DNA of 11,728 bases, taken from JANRIZ01 sp033764445 (lineage in GTDB: Bacteria > Verrucomicrobiota > Verrucomicrobiia > JAWXBN01). Positions within the stretch are counted from its first letter, which is position 1; every line of letters starts with the position of its first letter. The DNA lies in assembly GCA_033764445.1 (NCBI GenBank), contig JANRIZ010000109.1:1-11728 (forward strand), read 5' to 3'. The notes beneath the pieces were generated by a model, which was not told the DNA's origin, ran no database searches, and saw only the letters and a list, made by a program, of their open reading frames with translations. This document shows, piece after piece, positions 1 to 6,055 of this stretch. A program made the position numbers and the translations under genes.

Positions 1-1170
1 CATTTTGCGCTTGATGAAAGTGCGCTGCCATTGGTTGCCCCCGAGATGCAGGATTTCAAACCCACGGGCACGCCCGAACCGCCGCTCTCCAAGGCCGCGG
101 ACTGGTTGAAGGTCCGGCACTGCATTGCGCCGGGAAATGAAATGGAGGCCACGCGTGAAACCAACACCATGCCTCAGTGGGCCGGGTCGTGCTGGTACTA
201 CCTGCGTTATCTCGACGCCCAGAACCCCGCCGCATTTTGCGCCGGGGAGGTGGAGAAATACTGGATGAATGCCACGGACGGGTCCTCGCATGGGGTGGAC
301 CTGTACGTGGGCGGGACCGAACATGCGGTCCTGCATTTGCTGTACGCGCGATTCTGGCACAAGGTTCTTTTTGACCTGGGATATGTGTCCACGCGCGAAC
401 CGTTTTTCCGGCTGGTCAATCAGGGACTGATCCTGGGCGAGGACGGGCAGAAGATGTCCAAGAGCCGTGAAAATGTCGTCAATCCCGATGACGTCATCAG
501 CGAGTACGGGGCCGATTCCCTGCGTTTGTACGAGATGTTCATGGGTCCGCTGGAGGCGACCAAACCCTGGAGCATGCGCGGGGTCGAGGGCGTGTACCGG
601 TTTCTGGGCCGCACCTGGCGCCTGATGATGGATGAGGCGCAGGACGGCTCGTTTGTGCTTTCGCCCAAGGTGCAGGAGGTTCCCGCCACACCGGCCCAGC
701 TGAAGGTGCTGCATGCGACCATCAAAAAGGTCACTGAGGACATTGAATCCATGTCCTTTAACACGGCTATTTCGCAGATGATGATCTTTGTCAATGAACT
801 GACCCCCATGGAAACGCGTCCGCGCTCCGTGCTCAGGCCGTTTCTCCAGTTGCTCGCGCCTTTTGCGCCGCATATTGCGGAGGAGTTGTGGGCACAACTG
901 CATTCGGTCTCCGGGCAGAATGCGCCATCACTTTCGTACGAACCCTGGCCGGTATTTGATCCGTCCTACCTGGTGGAGGCCGAGGTGGAAATGGTCATCC
1001 AGGTCAACGGCAAGGTGCGTGAGAAGATCATGATCGCCAAGGGCATGCCCGCGCCCGAGGTTGAAAGGAAGGTCATGGCCATGGACCGGACCCGCGAATG
1101 GGTGGCCGGAAAATCAGTGAAAAAAGTAGTCGTCGTTCCCGACAAACTGGTCAATATAGTGGTGGTTTAG
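1..1170 (+). CDS. leuS: Leucyl-tRNA synthetase, C-terminal part (5' end outside window)
   Basis: Class I aminoacyl-tRNA synthetase that charges tRNA-Leu in the cytoplasm. The frame is open from base 1, so this is a 389-residue C-terminal fragment of a protein normally about 800-870 residues long. Visible landmarks are the catalytic-core block with SSHGVDLYVGGTEHA, the KMSKS signature at 451-465 (GQKMSKSRENVVNP), the GADSLRLYEMFMGP helix, the anticodon-binding helical domain (SFNTAISQMMIFVNEL), and the C-terminal QVNGKVREKI element that contacts tRNA. The KMSKS loop follows GLILGEDGQ directly, without the long insert found in the E. coli enzyme, so it resembles the Bacillus-type architecture. 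It ends in TAG and is followed at once by a hairpin terminator, so it is probably transcribed separately from the next gene. Identity is very secure. Confidence 0.97.
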   Translation, partial: HFALDESALPLVAPEMQDFKPTGTPEPPLSKAADWLKVRHCIAPGNEMEATRETNTMPQWAGSCWYYLRYLDAQNPAAFCAGEVEKYWMNATDGSSHGVDLYVGGTEHAVLHLLYARFWHKVLFDLGYVSTREPFFRLVNQGLILGEDGQKMSKSRENVVNPDDVISEYGADSLRLYEMFMGPLEATKPWSMRGVEGVYRFLGRTWRLMMDEAQDGSFVLSPKVQEVPATPAQLKVLHATIKKVTEDIESMSFNTAISQMMIFVNELTPMETRPRSVLRPFLQLLAPFAPHIAEELWAQLHSVSGQNAPSLSYEPWPVFDPSYLVEAEVEMVIQVNGKVREKIMIAKGMPAPEVERKVMAMDRTREWVAGKSVKKVVVVPDKLVNIVVV

Positions 1171-1204
1171 GAAAACTGGCCACCGAGGAATCGGGCAGTT
1201 TTTT
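1171..1204 (+). terminator. Probable rho-independent terminator of leuS
   Basis: Directly after the leuS stop, AAAACTG (1172-1178) pairs with CAGTTTT (1196-1202). An inner CCGA (1183-1186) pairs with TCGG (1191-1194) around a GGAA (GNRA-type) tetraloop, with a small asymmetric bulge between the two stems. The 3' arm runs into six T (1199-1204). It lies only 23 nt before the next start codon, so it separates leuS from the receiver-ThiG gene or could act as an attenuator for it. Seen directly; function inferred. Confidence 0.6.
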
Positions 1205-1226
1205 CCCTATAAAGAGCCAAAAAGTT

Positions 1227-2417
1227 ATGCCGAAGATACTGATTGTTGAAGATGATCCGAGCATCCGCCGCCTGATCCAGGCGAAGTTCCAGCAGCTCAA
1301 CTACGAGGTCCTGCTGGGGTCCGACGGGGACAAGGGGTTCAAGGTGGCCTGTGAGGAAATGCCCGATCTGATCATTTCCGACATCATGTTGCCCCTGGTC
1401 TCGGGTCTGGAGTTGCTTGAGAAGGTGCGGGCCCAGGAGAAGACCCGGAACATTCCCTTCATTTTTCTGACCCAGAAAAGTTCCTCGGCGGATATCGTCA
1501 AGGGCTTGCAGATGGGGGCGGCCGATTACATCCGCAAACCCTTCAATCTGGCCGAGCTTCAGGCCCGGGTGGAAAAGGCCCTGGAGACCGGGCCGCAGAC
1601 CGGGATCTCCGGTGCCAAGGCGGCGGCCAGCACCTCCCTGCCGCTGATCATTGCCGGGCGTAAGTTTGATTCCCGCCTGCTTTTGGGGACCGGCAAATTT
1701 GCCTCGAACGAGCTGATGCGGGATGCCATCGAGGCCAGCGGGGCCGAGATCGTGACCGTGGCCCTGCGGCGGGCGAATCTTTCCGGGGAACCCGATCCCT
1801 TTGCCAACATACTGGATTTTGTGGATGCGAAAAAATATCTTCTCCTGCCCAATACCAGCGGGGCGATGAACGCCGAGGAAGCCGTGCGCATGGCCAAACT
1901 GGCCCGGGATTCCGGCCTGCCCAACTGGGTGAAGCTTGAGATCCATCCCGACCCGCATTATCTCCTGCCCGACCCCGTGGAAACACTCAAGGCGGCGGAG
2001 ATTCTGGTCAAGGACGGGTTTGTGGTGCTTCCGTACATCAATGCCGATCCCGTGCTGGCCAAACGTCTGCAGGAGGCGGGCACGGCGACGGTCATGCCCC
2101 TGGGTGCTCCCATCGGCAGCAACCGCGGGATTGAAACCCGGGCCCAGATTGAGATCATCATCGAGCAGGCGACAGTCCCCGTGATCATCGACGCCGGACT
2201 GGGGGCTCCCTCCCACGCCGCTGCGGCGATGGAAATGGGGGCGGATGCGGTCCTGATCAACACCGCCATTGCCATTGCCACCGATCCGGTCCGCATGGGG
2301 TATGCCTTTGCACAGGCCATCCAGGCCGGGCGCGACGCCTACGAGATCGGCATCGCGCCCCGGAGTGCACACGCGGCTGCCACCAGTCCGCTGACCGGAT
2401 TTCTGGATTCAAAATAG
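1227..2417 (+). CDS. thiG: Response-regulator receiver domain fused to thiazole synthase ThiG
   Basis: A 396-residue protein. Residues 1-121 form a CheY-like receiver domain with acidic pair D9/D10, phospho-acceptor D52 (IISDIMLP), T82 (FLTQKSS) and K104 (YIRKPF), the full canonical set. A short Gly/Ala/Ser linker (about 122-138) leads to a complete ThiG TIM barrel (about 139-396): RLLLGTGKF, VALRRANL, LLPNTSGA, Schiff-base lysine K236 (WVKLEIHPD), LLPDPVETLKAAE, VLPYINAD, MPLGAPIGSN, IIDAGLGAPSHAAAAMEMGAD and the SPLTGF tail. ThiG makes the thiazole phosphate of thiamin from deoxyxylulose phosphate, dehydroglycine and ThiS thiocarboxylate. Stand-alone ThiG is about 255 residues, so the receiver is an addition. 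ATG 1227 is chosen because the receiver starts there (MPKILIVEDD); its ribosome site is weak. No in-frame ATG, GTG or TTG occurs in residues 122-150, so ThiG is not separately started. No other thi genes and no TPP riboswitch are visible. The next gene follows after 9 nt. Confidence 0.95.
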   Translation: MPKILIVEDDPSIRRLIQAKFQQLNYEVLLGSDGDKGFKVACEEMPDLIISDIMLPLVSGLELLEKVRAQEKTRNIPFIFLTQKSSSADIVKGLQMGAADYIRKPFNLAELQARVEKALETGPQTGISGAKAAASTSLPLIIAGRKFDSRLLLGTGKFASNELMRDAIEASGAEIVTVALRRANLSGEPDPFANILDFVDAKKYLLLPNTSGAMNAEEAVRMAKLARDSGLPNWVKLEIHPDPHYLLPDPVETLKAAEILVKDGFVVLPYINADPVLAKRLQEAGTATVMPLGAPIGSNRGIETRAQIEIIIEQATVPVIIDAGLGAPSHAAAAMEMGADAVLINTAIAIATDPVRMGYAFAQAIQAGRDAYEIGIAPRSAHAAATSPLTGFLDSK

Positions 2418-2426
2418 GAAGGGCCC

Positions 2427-3005
2427 ATGACGCAGTGGATCCGACGCCTGCATGACGCCTCGGTCCGGTCTCTGGAGACCCCCTGGGCCCTCTGGGTCTT
2501 TGCCTTGATCAGTTTTGGCAATTCGATCATTCTGCCCATCAGTCCGTATTTTCTGCTCGTGCCGATGTGCTGTGCGCATCCGCGCCGCTGGTTGCTGTAC
2601 TCGGTGGTCTGCATTGTCGCCTCGACCCTGGGCGGGTACGTGATGTGGGGCATTGGGTTTTATGCGTGGACCGGGTTTGAAAGCCTGGCCGCCCAGTGGT
2701 GGCCCTCGCTGAATCTGAGCCGGGTCACCGAGCTTTCGCGTCAGTATCGGGAGGGGGCCTTTTGGACGATGGTTCTGGCCGCCGCCTCGCCGGTTCCCTA
2801 CAAGGTGGTGGCCCTGGCCTGCGGACTGGGCCAGGTCAGCCTGTGGGACTTTACCTGGGCCACATTTTTGGGACGGGGTGTGCGTTTGATGGCCACCGCG
2901 GCCGTGGTCAGTTATGGCGGACCCCGGGTGCGGGCGATGCTGGAGAAAATCCTGCTACAACGGAAAATCAAAAGGGTCGGGGAAAGTGGCCCGGGACCCG
3001 CATGA
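2427..3005 (+). CDS. YqaA/DedA-type (SNARE-associated family) inner-membrane protein
   Basis: A 192-residue polytopic membrane protein. Hydrophobic segments lie near residues 20-48, 56-80, 112-134 and 142-165. The family hallmark is a re-entrant Ser/Thr-Pro-x-Pro-x-Lys segment, here SPVPYK (121-126), followed by ACGL and then FLGRGVR (147-153). DedA/YqaA proteins are linked to membrane homeostasis, and some DedA members to lipid-carrier flipping; the substrate here is not readable from sequence. A strong AGGAAGG ribosome site overlaps the stop codon of the receiver-ThiG gene, so the two are likely co-transcribed. Its TGA overlaps the next ATG (ATGA), indicating translational coupling. The tail after residue 170 is basic and cytoplasmic in character. 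The family call is good; YqaA versus DedA subgroup is less certain. Confidence 0.8.
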   Translation: MTQWIRRLHDASVRSLETPWALWVFALISFGNSIILPISPYFLLVPMCCAHPRRWLLYSVVCIVASTLGGYVMWGIGFYAWTGFESLAAQWWPSLNLSRVTELSRQYREGAFWTMVLAAASPVPYKVVALACGLGQVSLWDFTWATFLGRGVRLMATAAVVSYGGPRVRAMLEKILLQRKIKRVGESGPGPA

Positions 3006-3529
3006 ACCTCCGGACCGCACGCTGGTTCAAGAAGTGGGGGATCACCCGGGAGAGGATCGGGGCGAAAATGCCCCGGTGGGCCGTTGAACACGTGTTGCAC
3101 AGCGATCTCTGGCTTTTCCGCCGCGATTCCGTTGCCAGGGCCTGGTTTTTCGGGTGGATCGTGCTGGCCACGCCGCTGATCGGATTGCAGACATTTCTGA
3201 CCATCCCCTTCATCCTCCGATTCCGGTGCAATGTGCCCGTGATTGTGAGCATCCAGTGGGTGACCAATCCGCTGACGGCCATCCCGTTCTACTATCTGAC
3301 GTACAACATCGGATGTTTTGTGCTGGGACGGGCCCCTTTGAGCCGGGAAGTGATTTCAGAGGCGTGGAGTGGGGGAGTCTGGAACCTCGTGCAGACCATC
3401 GGGGACGGGGTCATCCCCCTGTTTCTGGGGGGATTGATCCTGGGTGTCATCATGGGCAGCCTCGGATATTTTCTGATCCGACGGATGATCCCCCCGGCAT
3501 CCGGTCAATCTTCGAGAACGACCCTGTAG
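3002..3529 (+). CDS. DUF2062-family membrane protein
   Basis: A 175-residue protein starting on the ATGA overlap with the YqaA-type gene. DUF2062 hallmarks are visible: TPLIGLQTFLTIPF (58-70), a first hydrophobic hairpin to about residue 82, WVTNPLTAIPFYY (87-99, the family's Asn-Pro-Leu-Thr segment), and a C-terminal pair of membrane segments (about 132-160) ending in basic YFLIRR. The first 45 residues are basic and amphipathic. Biochemical function of the family is unknown; members are small inner-membrane proteins, sometimes fused to glycosyltransferases. Coupling to a YqaA/DedA-type protein suggests the pair works together in the membrane. Its last 25 nt overlap the 3' end of purS on the opposite strand. 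Confidence 0.8.
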   Translation: MNLRTARWFKKWGITRERIGAKMPRWAVEHVLHSDLWLFRRDSVARAWFFGWIVLATPLIGLQTFLTIPFILRFRCNVPVIVSIQWVTNPLTAIPFYYLTYNIGCFVLGRAPLSREVISEAWSGGVWNLVQTIGDGVIPLFLGGLILGVIMGSLGYFLIRRMIPPASGQSSRTTL

Positions 3530-3747
3530 TCCTCAATGACCGGGTTGGAAAGCAGGTCCCGGGCGATCTCGTCGAGTTTGGCCTTTGTTTTGACGGCATC
3601 ACTTCCCGAAATTTCCAGTTCGATGAATTTGCCGACCCGGGCGCTTTCCACACAGTCCATGCCCGCGTGGTGGATGGCGTTTTTGACCGCCACGCCCTGG
3701 GGGTCGAGGACGGTTTTTTTGGGGGTGACAATGACCGTGGCTTTCAT
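3505..3747 (-). CDS. purS: Phosphoribosylformylglycinamidine synthase subunit PurS
   Basis: An 80-residue protein, typical length for PurS (about 80-85). PurS bridges PurQ and PurL in the FGAM synthase complex, the fourth step of de novo purine synthesis, in organisms with a short PurL. Family landmarks: VTPKKTVLDPQG near the N terminus, ARVGKFIELEISG in the middle, and LLSNPVIEDYRV at the C terminus, all matching the Bacillus subtilis PurS pattern. The start at 3747 is preferred over an upstream in-frame start because an AGGAAA ribosome site sits 7 nt before it and the family begins there. It lies 19 nt downstream of the ORF6N gene on the same strand. No purQ or purL is in the window. The final 25 nt overlap the convergent DUF2062 gene. 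Confidence 0.93.
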   Translation of the reverse strand: MKATVIVTPKKTVLDPQGVAVKNAIHHAGMDCVESARVGKFIELEISGSDAVKTKAKLDEIARDLLSNPVIEDYRVVLED

Positions 3748-3766
3748 GGGTGTTTCCTGTTGTCGG

Positions 3767-4294
3767 TTAGGTTGACTCCCCTGCAAATCCTTTGATCGTG
3801 CGTCGGGGAGGGGGCGGTGCTGCCATCAGGGAGCGGATTGCCTGGAGGAGAGTCTGGATATCGCCATCGTGACCTGCAACTTTTTTCTCCAGTTCCATGA
3901 GTTTTGAGGCCAGCTCCCGGTTTGACTGGAGCCACGTGCGCATTTGGACAAAAGCCCGGACGACGAACACACTCATTTCCACCGCCTGCGGGGAATTGAG
4001 CACAGTCGCAAGCATGACGGCCCCATGGTCGGTGAAGACATGGGGCAGGTAACGCCTCCCACCGTGCAAACTTGAGGTCGCAAAATGCGACCTCAAGTTT
4101 GCAAGTTCTTGATTGTCAATTTGAAAGCAAAAATCCTTCGGGAATTTTTCCTGATTCCGTTTCATCTGCTCGATGAGCCGTTTGGTGGTCACCCCATAGA
4201 TTTCCGCGAGATCGCTATCGAGCATGACCCGTTCCCCACGGATTGTAAAAATCCGGGATTGGATCATTTCAAGAGTTGTCTTGGCTGTATCCAT
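3767..4294 (-). CDS. ORF6N-domain (KilA-N/phage-like) DNA-binding protein
   Basis: A 175-residue protein. Residues about 10-95 carry the ORF6N domain: IFTIRGERVMLDSDLAEIYGV, TKRLIEQMKRN, FPKDFCFQ, LRSHFATSS, GGRRYLPHVFTDHGAVMLATVLNS. A probable coiled coil follows (about 125-158), then the proline-rich PPPPRRTIKGF tail common in this family. ORF6N domains occur in phage and bacterial accessory genes and are predicted to bind DNA; physiological role is mostly unknown. The start at 4294 is chosen over an ATG 12 nt earlier because GGAGG (complement of 4300-4304) is then correctly spaced. The gene separates purB from purS and has a palindromic repeat patch just upstream, so it looks like an accessory insertion. 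The coding sequence contains a perfect inverted repeat at 4065-4103. Confidence 0.88.
   Translation of the reverse strand: MDTAKTTLEMIQSRIFTIRGERVMLDSDLAEIYGVTTKRLIEQMKRNQEKFPKDFCFQIDNQELANLRSHFATSSLHGGRRYLPHVFTDHGAVMLATVLNSPQAVEMSVFVVRAFVQMRTWLQSNRELASKLMELEKKVAGHDGDIQTLLQAIRSLMAAPPPPRRTIKGFAGEST
4065..4103. repeat. Perfect 18-bp inverted repeat inside the ORF6N gene
   Basis: Left arm tgcaaacttgaggtcgca (4065-4082) and right arm 4086-4103 are exact reverse complements, separated by three A. It lies within codons for the ANLRSHFATSSLH stretch, one of the most conserved parts of the ORF6N domain. A perfect 18-bp stem is far beyond what coding needs. It could be a cruciform or recombination site, an mRNA hairpin limiting expression, or a family-wide nucleotide feature. 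Seen directly; role unknown. Confidence 0.95.
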
Positions 4295-4388
4295 TCGTTC
4301 CTCCATTGCTTGTCTGGATAAAGACGAAGGAGGACGTAAAGGCCACGATGGTGTTCTGGGGTTTCTTCACTCTCAATTGAAATGGGGC

Positions 4389-4420
4389 CACGGATGAAAC
4401 ACGGAAACACACGGATGGGA
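4389..4420. repeat. Three short cacgga-type units
   Basis: Three near-tandem units of about 10-11 nt each begin with cacgga: cacggatgaaa, cacggaaaca and cacggatggga. Their reverse strand has the 'atccgtg' flavour I associate with short dispersed repeats in PVC and related genomes (from memory, not checked). The first unit shares the core cggatgaa with the direct repeat at 10383. Confidence 0.6.
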
Positions 4421-4448
4421 AACTCCAAGGCGCAAAATTCACAAAACG

Positions 4449-4472
4449 GGGAGCGCACGCGCCCTCGCGTGC
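4449..4472. repeat. REP-like palindromic unit, left copy
   Basis: A 24-nt unit with an internal hairpin: GCACGCG (4455-4461) pairs with CGCGTGC (4466-4472) around CCCT, preceded by gggagc. The unit reappears inverted at 4588-4611 with one mismatch. A short GC-rich palindrome in inverted pairs between genes is the layout of REP/BIME-type elements. No REP transposase gene is in the window. Confidence 0.7.
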
Positions 4473-4473
4473 C

Positions 4474-4497
4474 CTTTGGGGTGCCCCCACCCCAAAG
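4474..4497. repeat. 10-bp stem-loop with CCCC loop
   Basis: CTTTGGGGTG (4474-4483) and CACCCCAAAG (4488-4497) are exact reverse complements around four C. It lies between the two inverted REP-like units, next to the left one. No T-run follows on either strand, so a terminator role is not supported; it looks like part of the repeat element. Confidence 0.7.
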
Positions 4498-4587
4498 AAG
4501 ACATTGCCATATCCATGAAGGTTGACTGTTGGATGAAAGCTGTTGTGGTGCCCGCAACGTTTCCGACGACGAGAGCGTCGATCGGAT

Positions 4588-4611
4588 GCACGCGGGGGCG
4601 CGTGCGCTCCC
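4588..4611. repeat. REP-like palindromic unit, right (inverted) copy
   Basis: Reverse complement of 4449-4472 at 23 of 24 positions. The internal hairpin is GCACGCG (4588-4594) with CGCGTGC (4599-4605) around GGGG. It starts 26 nt downstream of the purB stop on the purB transcript, so it could stabilise the 3' end of that mRNA, as some REP elements do. That role is inference. Confidence 0.7.
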
Positions 4612-4637
4612 AAATGACTGATTATCATGGGACGTTG

Positions 4638-5948
4638 TTACCGGATGCCCAACTTTTTAAAAGTCTGGTCGACGTACTTGAAATGAATTTCAAGGTTGCA
4701 GAGCTTGTCGATTTCCCGGGAGTTGAGGAATGGCTTGAGAGCCGCATCGGCCTTGAGATTTTCGGCCAATGATTTGTCTCCGCGCCAGGTGGCCATGGCG
4801 GAGCGTTGGACCGCCTCATACGCATCCTTGCGGAGCATCCCTTTGCGGGTGAGTGCGAGCAAAATGCTCTGGGAGAAAAACAGCCCCTTGGTTTTCCAGA
4901 GATTGACCTTCATGTTTTCGGGGTAGACGATCAGTTTATCCGTCAGATCAATCAGCTTGCAGAGCATGTAGTCGAGCAGAATGCAGCTATCGGGGAAGAT
5001 CACGCGCTCGGCACTGGAGTGGGAAATATCCCGTTCGTGCCACAGGGCGACATTTTCCAGGGCCGCCATCGCGTTGCCTCGAAGGACACGGGCGAGGCCG
5101 CAAAGACGTTCGCCGGTGATCGGATTCCGTTTGTGGGGCATGGCTGAGCTGCCCTTCTGACCCGCGGCAAAAAACTCCTCCGCCTCCAGGACCTCCGTGC
5201 GTTGGAGATGGCGGAATTCTGTCGCCCAGCGGTCGATGCTGGTGGCCACGAGAGCCAGAGCGCATTGGAACTCCGCATGGCGGTCGCGCTGGATGATTTG
5301 GGTGGAAAGGTCCGCCGCTCGCAGACCGAGTTTTTTGCAGACATAACTTTCCACACGGGGATCGAGATGGGCATGGGTTCCGACCGCCCCGCTGATTTTG
5401 CCAACGCGGATGTTTTCCCGGGCGGCTTCCAGCCGCGTGATGGAGCGACCGAATTCATCGTACATCAGGGCCATTTTGAGCCCGAAAGTGATCGGCTCGG
5501 CATGAATCCCGTGGGAACGTCCGATCATGGGGGTGAATTTATGGGCCTTGGCCTTTTTGGCGATGGCCTTGCGCAGGGCATGGAGATCGGCCAGAAGAAT
5601 GTCGGCGGCTTTGACACACTGGACCGCGAGGGTTGTATCCAGCAGGTCCGAGGAGGTCAGTCCCTGGTGAATCCAGCGTCCCGCCTTTCCGGCCGGTTTG
5701 GCGACCACCTCCAGGAAGGCCAGGACGTCGTGGTTGGTGATTTTTTCCCGTTCATTGATTTCCGCGATGCTGGTGATCCGTGCTTTGGCGCGGATGGTTT
5801 TGGCGTCGGCCTTGGGAATGACGCCGATGTGAGCCATGCCCTCGCAGGCGAGCTTTTCAATTTCCAGCCAGATGTTGAGTTTGGATTCCTCACTCCAGAG
5901 CGAGGTCATTTCCTTGCGTGAATAACGGGGGATCATGGGGAGGGACAT
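4638..5948 (-). CDS. purB: Adenylosuccinate lyase
   Basis: Fumarase/aspartase-superfamily enzyme acting twice in purine synthesis: it releases fumarate from SAICAR and from adenylosuccinate. The 436 residues match the usual length of about 430. Landmarks: MIPRYSRKEM (N terminus), TNHD with H73, WIHQGLTSSDLLDT (92-105), GRSHGIHAEP with H146, KISGAVGTHAHLDP, and the superfamily signature loop KGSSAMPHKRNP (265-276) with the catalytic serine pair S267/S268, then LWHERDISHSSAER. The coordinates use the first ATG at 5948. Alignment to Bacillus PurB (MIERYSR) suggests the true start may be the ATG at 5936, four codons in; neither has a clear ribosome site. The purine gene purS lies downstream on the same strand, separated by the ORF6N gene. 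Confidence 0.96.
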   Translation of the reverse strand: MSLPMIPRYSRKEMTSLWSEESKLNIWLEIEKLACEGMAHIGVIPKADAKTIRAKARITSIAEINEREKITNHDVLAFLEVVAKPAGKAGRWIHQGLTSSDLLDTTLAVQCVKAADILLADLHALRKAIAKKAKAHKFTPMIGRSHGIHAEPITFGLKMALMYDEFGRSITRLEAARENIRVGKISGAVGTHAHLDPRVESYVCKKLGLRAADLSTQIIQRDRHAEFQCALALVATSIDRWATEFRHLQRTEVLEAEEFFAAGQKGSSAMPHKRNPITGERLCGLARVLRGNAMAALENVALWHERDISHSSAERVIFPDSCILLDYMLCKLIDLTDKLIVYPENMKVNLWKTKGLFFSQSILLALTRKGMLRKDAYEAVQRSAMATWRGDKSLAENLKADAALKPFLNSREIDKLCNLEIHFKYVDQTFKKLGIR

Positions 5949-5973
5949 TGGGCAAAAGAGACGGAAGAGAAAA

Positions 5974-5992
5974 GGATTTTTTGGGAAAATCC
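5974..5992 (-). terminator. Possible weak terminator of the terC-family gene
   Basis: On the minus strand a 7-bp stem (GGATTTT / AAAATCC, five-base loop) is followed by TTTTCTCTT, in the 107-nt gap between the terC-family stop and purB. The stem is AT-rich, so termination would be weak at best. It may also lie in the 5' leader of purB. Confidence 0.3.
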
Positions 5993-6055
5993 GGAGGAGG
6001 GAGGATCAACCGCAGAGGTCGCGGACGGTCGGAAGAGGCCGGCCGTGGACGATCC

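Larger units (their letters stand above)
4295..4637. other. Gene-free repeat-rich patch between purB and the ORF6N gene
   Basis: This 343-nt stretch has no convincing coding frame. It holds three short cacgga-type units (4389-4420), a pair of GC-rich palindromic units in opposite orientation (4449-4472 and 4588-4611), and a 10-bp stem-loop (4474-4497). It must also contain the 3' end of the purB transcript and any promoter of the ORF6N gene. I found no clean -35/-10 pair and no hairpin followed by a T-run on the minus strand. Confidence 0.7.

Noticed and set aside
1167..2372. Long open frame on the minus strand opposite the receiver-ThiG gene
   Set aside because: The translation is low-complexity Gly/His/Gln-rich with no family pattern, while the plus strand encodes two complete recognised domains. 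It is a shadow of high-GC codon use.
4564..4580. CGACG/CGTCG hairpin as the purB terminator
   Set aside because: Only five base pairs with a seven-base loop and no T-run on the minus strand.
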